A stretch of DNA of 64,000 bases. It comes from Glandiceps talaboti (Eukaryota > Hemichordata > Enteropneusta > Spengelidae). Where the stretch lies: assembly GCF_964340395.1 (NCBI RefSeq), contig NC_135562.1, forward strand, positions 22,922,173 through 22,986,172. The letters run 5' to 3'. Position 1 is the first letter of the stretch. Every line of letters begins with the position of its first letter. A program made the position numbers and the translations under genes. The notes under the pieces are model-generated. The model saw only the letters and a list, made by a program, of their open reading frames with translations. It made no database searches and was not told the origin of the DNA. Shown here one piece after another: positions 63,910 to 64,000 of the stretch.

Positions 63910-64000
63910 GTAAGTAGATAGTGAGATAGCAATCTATACACCGAGTTATGGTACATGTAATGGTAAGTAGATAGTGAAATAGCAATCTATATACCGAGAT
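63881..64000 (+). repeat. 53-bp array copying the exon 12 donor (runs off the window)
   Basis: The exon 12 end plus donor (from CTATACACCGAGTTATGG) recurs at 63934 and again, cut by the window edge, at 63987. The period is 53 bp. The second copy has the donor AATG|GTAAGTAG. Confidence 0.88.

Overview
This is eukaryotic, AT-rich DNA with no prokaryotic-style gene packing. I read one clear protein-coding gene, carried on the + strand in 12 small exons from 27862 to the right edge. The rest is mostly tandem repeats and degraded transposable elements. The gene starts with a signal peptide, continues with an ectodomain resembling the two fibronectin-like domains of interleukin-17 receptors, and then has three EGF-like modules. 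All eleven splice junctions keep the reading frame. IL-17 receptors are animal genes, and the non-LTR remains (L1-like, L2/CR1-like, possibly Penelope-like) fit an invertebrate animal. Tandem repeats built on exon/intron boundaries recall minisatellites I remember being described in amphioxus introns (called 'mirages' at the Adh locus; from memory, not verified). A cephalochordate is therefore my best guess, not a proof.

Layout. 1-7570: a 40-bp satellite with higher-order duplications. 7664-9018: a 46-bp array, a 28-bp array and a (CA)(TA)(TG) tract. 10358-13993: a 33-bp minisatellite. 14-20 kb: mostly unassigned sequence with several foldback or TIR elements, including one MULE-like MITE. 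20.7-22.1 kb: a broken minus-strand gene fragment (membrane segment plus coiled coil) next to an 84-bp array. 22.5-25.9 kb: microsatellites, a 56-bp array and a dispersed long repeat. 25.9-27.4 kb: an L2/CR1-like LINE 3' end and palindromic MITEs in (TA)n. 27.86 kb: exon 1. Intron 1 (10.9 kb) holds an L1-like fragment, a 3.4-kb array of a 24-bp unit, two dispersed repeat families and a hairpin MITE. Introns 2 and 3 hold Harbinger-like, hAT-like and foldback elements. One foldback element carries a minus-strand exon-like sequence that is itself split by a MITE.

The most unusual signal is in the receptor gene. The introns after exons 6, 8, 11 and 12 each begin with a tandem array whose unit spans the exon's 3' end and its 5' splice site. 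There are about 30, 14, 105 and at least 3 copies. In the largest array (57.5-63.4 kb) every unit has a 33-nt exon-like piece that keeps the frame, a GTAAGT donor, a TTAAC branch-point-like motif and a CAG. The transcript must choose the right donor among many nearly identical ones. No transmembrane or SEFIR segment lies in the window, so the gene continues to the right.
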